Source: Planctomycetota bacterium (GTDB lineage: Bacteria; Planctomycetota; Planctomycetia; Planctomycetales; Planctomycetaceae). From it: a stretch of 64,000 nucleotides of DNA. A program made the position numbers and the translations under genes. This document shows positions 63,976-64,000 of this stretch, piece by piece. The notes under the pieces are model-generated. The model saw only the letters and a program-made list of their open reading frames with translations, made no database searches and was not told the DNA's origin. Each line of letters starts with the position of its first letter. Position 1 is the first letter of the stretch. Location of the stretch: positions 44,840 to 108,839 of the forward strand of contig JACTNB010000034.1 in NCBI GenBank assembly GCA_014584345.1, given 5' to 3'.

Positions 63976-64000
63976 CCCACAAGCCTCCTCCGCCCGAGCC

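Overview
The window reads as chromosomal DNA of a heterotrophic planctomycete (order Planctomycetales or close to it). No rRNA or marker gene is present, so this is inferred from content: a sulfatase, secreted PQQ-propeller and TIM-barrel isomerase genes, an S8 protease with a planctomycete LExRxLLSA-type N-terminal motif, a double-length UvrA, a MoxR/DUF58/DUF4129/DUF4350 membrane cluster, GC-rich dispersed inverted repeats, and sparse short operons with weak ribosome sites. I saw no tRNA, rRNA or CRISPR array.

Left part (1-22.4 kb): a truncated sugar isomerase, a small secreted protein, then a nested inverted-repeat element. An HlyD-type adaptor is divergent from a TrmH-type rRNA/tRNA methylase, followed by a Coa1-like protein, a translationally coupled aroC-yjbQ pair and an aspartate aminotransferase. 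A minus-strand group holds recQ and a giant FAD/Fe-S dehydrogenase abutting moaD and moaE. After purQ, a LOG-type phosphoribohydrolase and a sulfatase come a partner-switching module (one STAS antagonist and two RsbW-like kinases), an App1-type phosphatase, a Tat-exported TIM-barrel isomerase and an esterase-like gene that seems to have lost its nucleophile elbow.

Middle (22.6-45.7 kb): a secreted subtilase, a PQQ-propeller protein, then the membrane cluster (multi-TM protein, DUF4129, DUF4350, MoxR ATPase, DUF58, convergent SpoIIM, RDD). A secreted propeller-like protein follows. Then come pdxJ - membrane protein - rnpA - yidD, a Zn/Mn-type ABC permease fused to a DtxR-like regulator, an aldehyde dehydrogenase, a nucleoside hydrolase and ilvD.

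Right part (45.7-64 kb): a plus-strand run led by a 2171-residue tandem UvrA and ending with three uncharacterised genes and a second sugar epimerase. Beyond an ISAs1 transposase remnant the content changes to accessory DNA: a DabB-DabA inorganic-carbon transporter operon divergent from a LysR regulator with a recognisable shared control region, a repeat-rich non-coding stretch, and a graveyard of gene fragments. These fragments look like a Cap4/DUF4297-like nuclease N-terminus, pieces of one or more large proteins, the start of an SMC-like ATPase and the end of a ThiF/E1-like protein. I read this as a decayed defence-type island.
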